Assembly (NCBI RefSeq): GCF_001953875.1 | Contig: NZ_MQUR01000031.1 | Location: forward strand, 1 to 64,000 | DNA length: 64,000 nucleotides | Source of the DNA: Streptomyces amritsarensis | GTDB taxonomy: Bacteria > Actinomycetota > Actinomycetes > Streptomycetales > Streptomycetaceae | Reading direction: 5' to 3' | Shown here: positions 63,600 through 64,000 of the stretch, one piece after another | Layout of the letters: every line of letters begins with the position of its first letter | How positions within the stretch are numbered: the stretch's first letter is position 1 | The notes under the pieces: model-generated | Database searches by the model: none | Told to the model about the DNA's origin: nothing | What the model saw: only the letters and a program-made list of their open reading frames with translations | Program-made: the position numbers and the translations under genes

Positions 63600-64000
63600 G
63601 TGCCCGGCCATCCGGTTCACCCCGTCCAGCCAGCTCAGCCGACCCAGTCCGTCCACTTCCCCGACCCGAGCCCGCAGTTCAGCGCCCCTCCCCGCCAGCC
63701 GCTTCACCCGTCCGTGCAGCCTTCCGGGCACCCCCACGACGACCCCGCGGGTGACGTCGTGCGCTGGGCCGCCTTCAGCTGCCTGCTCGTGCCGGTGGTC
63801 CTCGTCGTCTACGGAACCTCCTTCGGCGGGGCGGCAGTCGCCACGCTCGGCCTGTTCGTCGTCACGGCCGCCTGCCTGGCCCTGCTGCGGCACTCGGAGC
63901 GGACCGCGGCCCGGGTCCGGGCGCAGGAGCGGCTTCCGTCGGCGCACCGCCGCCGGCGCTCGCGCGGCGGCCCCGCGGGCCGCCGGGGCTGCCGCACCTC
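63600..64000 (+). CDS. Partial membrane-anchored protein, cut by window end
   Basis: A frame from GTG 63600 stays open to the window edge (133 codons seen). The first 50 residues are Pro/His/Gln-rich (GHPVHPVQPAQPTQSVHFP), then two hydrophobic segments (near AAFSCLLVPVVLVVYG and AAVATLGLFVVTAACLALL), then a strongly basic region. Nearly every codon ends in G or C, which the two competing frames do not match. AGGGAG stands 8 bases ahead of the start. This is a typical small Streptomyces membrane protein; the family is unknown. Confidence 0.65.
   Translation, partial: MPGHPVHPVQPAQPTQSVHFPDPSPQFSAPPRQPLHPSVQPSGHPHDDPAGDVVRWAAFSCLLVPVVLVVYGTSFGGAAVATLGLFVVTAACLALLRHSERTAARVRAQERLPSAHRRRRSRGGPAGRRGCRT

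Overview
The window is high-GC actinobacterial chromosome, almost certainly Streptomyces. Codon third positions are nearly all G or C, GTG and TTG starts are common, and many small operons diverge from their regulators. It carries a complete desferrioxamine operon under IdeR/DmdR-type iron boxes, beside a leucine/branched-chain acyl-CoA operon and a second-type glmS. From memory this matches the S. coelicolor gene order around citA and SCO2770-SCO2789; I could not run an alignment.

Layout. 1-24,966 is mostly housekeeping and conserved accessory genes: citrate synthase, RecD2-type helicase, GNAT, EamA exporter with a divergent LysR regulator, secreted GH3 hexosaminidase, secreted serine peptidase, EF-hand protein, a large fused ABC exporter, an acetolactate-synthase-like enzyme next to agmatinase with a divergent PucR regulator, a secreted DD-peptidase-like hydrolase, and an acyl-CoA dehydrogenase/thioesterase pair. 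24,967-42,253 looks like an inserted accessory island. It holds a polyprenyl-phosphate glycosyltransferase, a large polytopic membrane protein and an acyltransferase (surface-glycan type), then two very large divergent secreted proteins: an FG-GAP/lectin protein (minus strand) and an RHS-repeat polymorphic toxin (plus strand). The toxin's low-GC C-terminal tip carries a full JAMM metalloprotease motif set. A small L7/L12-C-terminal-domain protein lies directly behind it. 42,254-49,574 is a TetR regulator with the methylcrotonyl-CoA carboxylase/HMG-CoA lyase/acyl-CoA dehydrogenase operon. 49,575-57,084 is iron: a siderophore-binding lipoprotein, a siderophore-interacting reductase and desABCD. 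57,224-64,000 holds a GH20 hexosaminidase lipoprotein, a DUF4429 protein, glmS, an acetate-transporter-family protein, a universal stress protein and a gene cut by the window edge.

How the parts work together. The liu-type operon (carboxylase beta, biotinylated alpha, HMG-CoA lyase, acyl-CoA dehydrogenase) takes branched-chain acyl-CoA to acetoacetate and acetyl-CoA, feeding citrate synthase. DesA-D turn lysine into desferrioxamine, and DesE plus the reductase recover its iron. GH3, GH20 and GlmS all touch amino-sugar or cell-wall turnover. The island encodes the most unusual biology: a candidate contact-dependent toxin with a peptidase or deubiquitinase-like tip and an orphan ribosomal-stalk-like protein as possible immunity partner. 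No tRNA, rRNA, CRISPR array, complete insertion sequence or phage gene was recognised.
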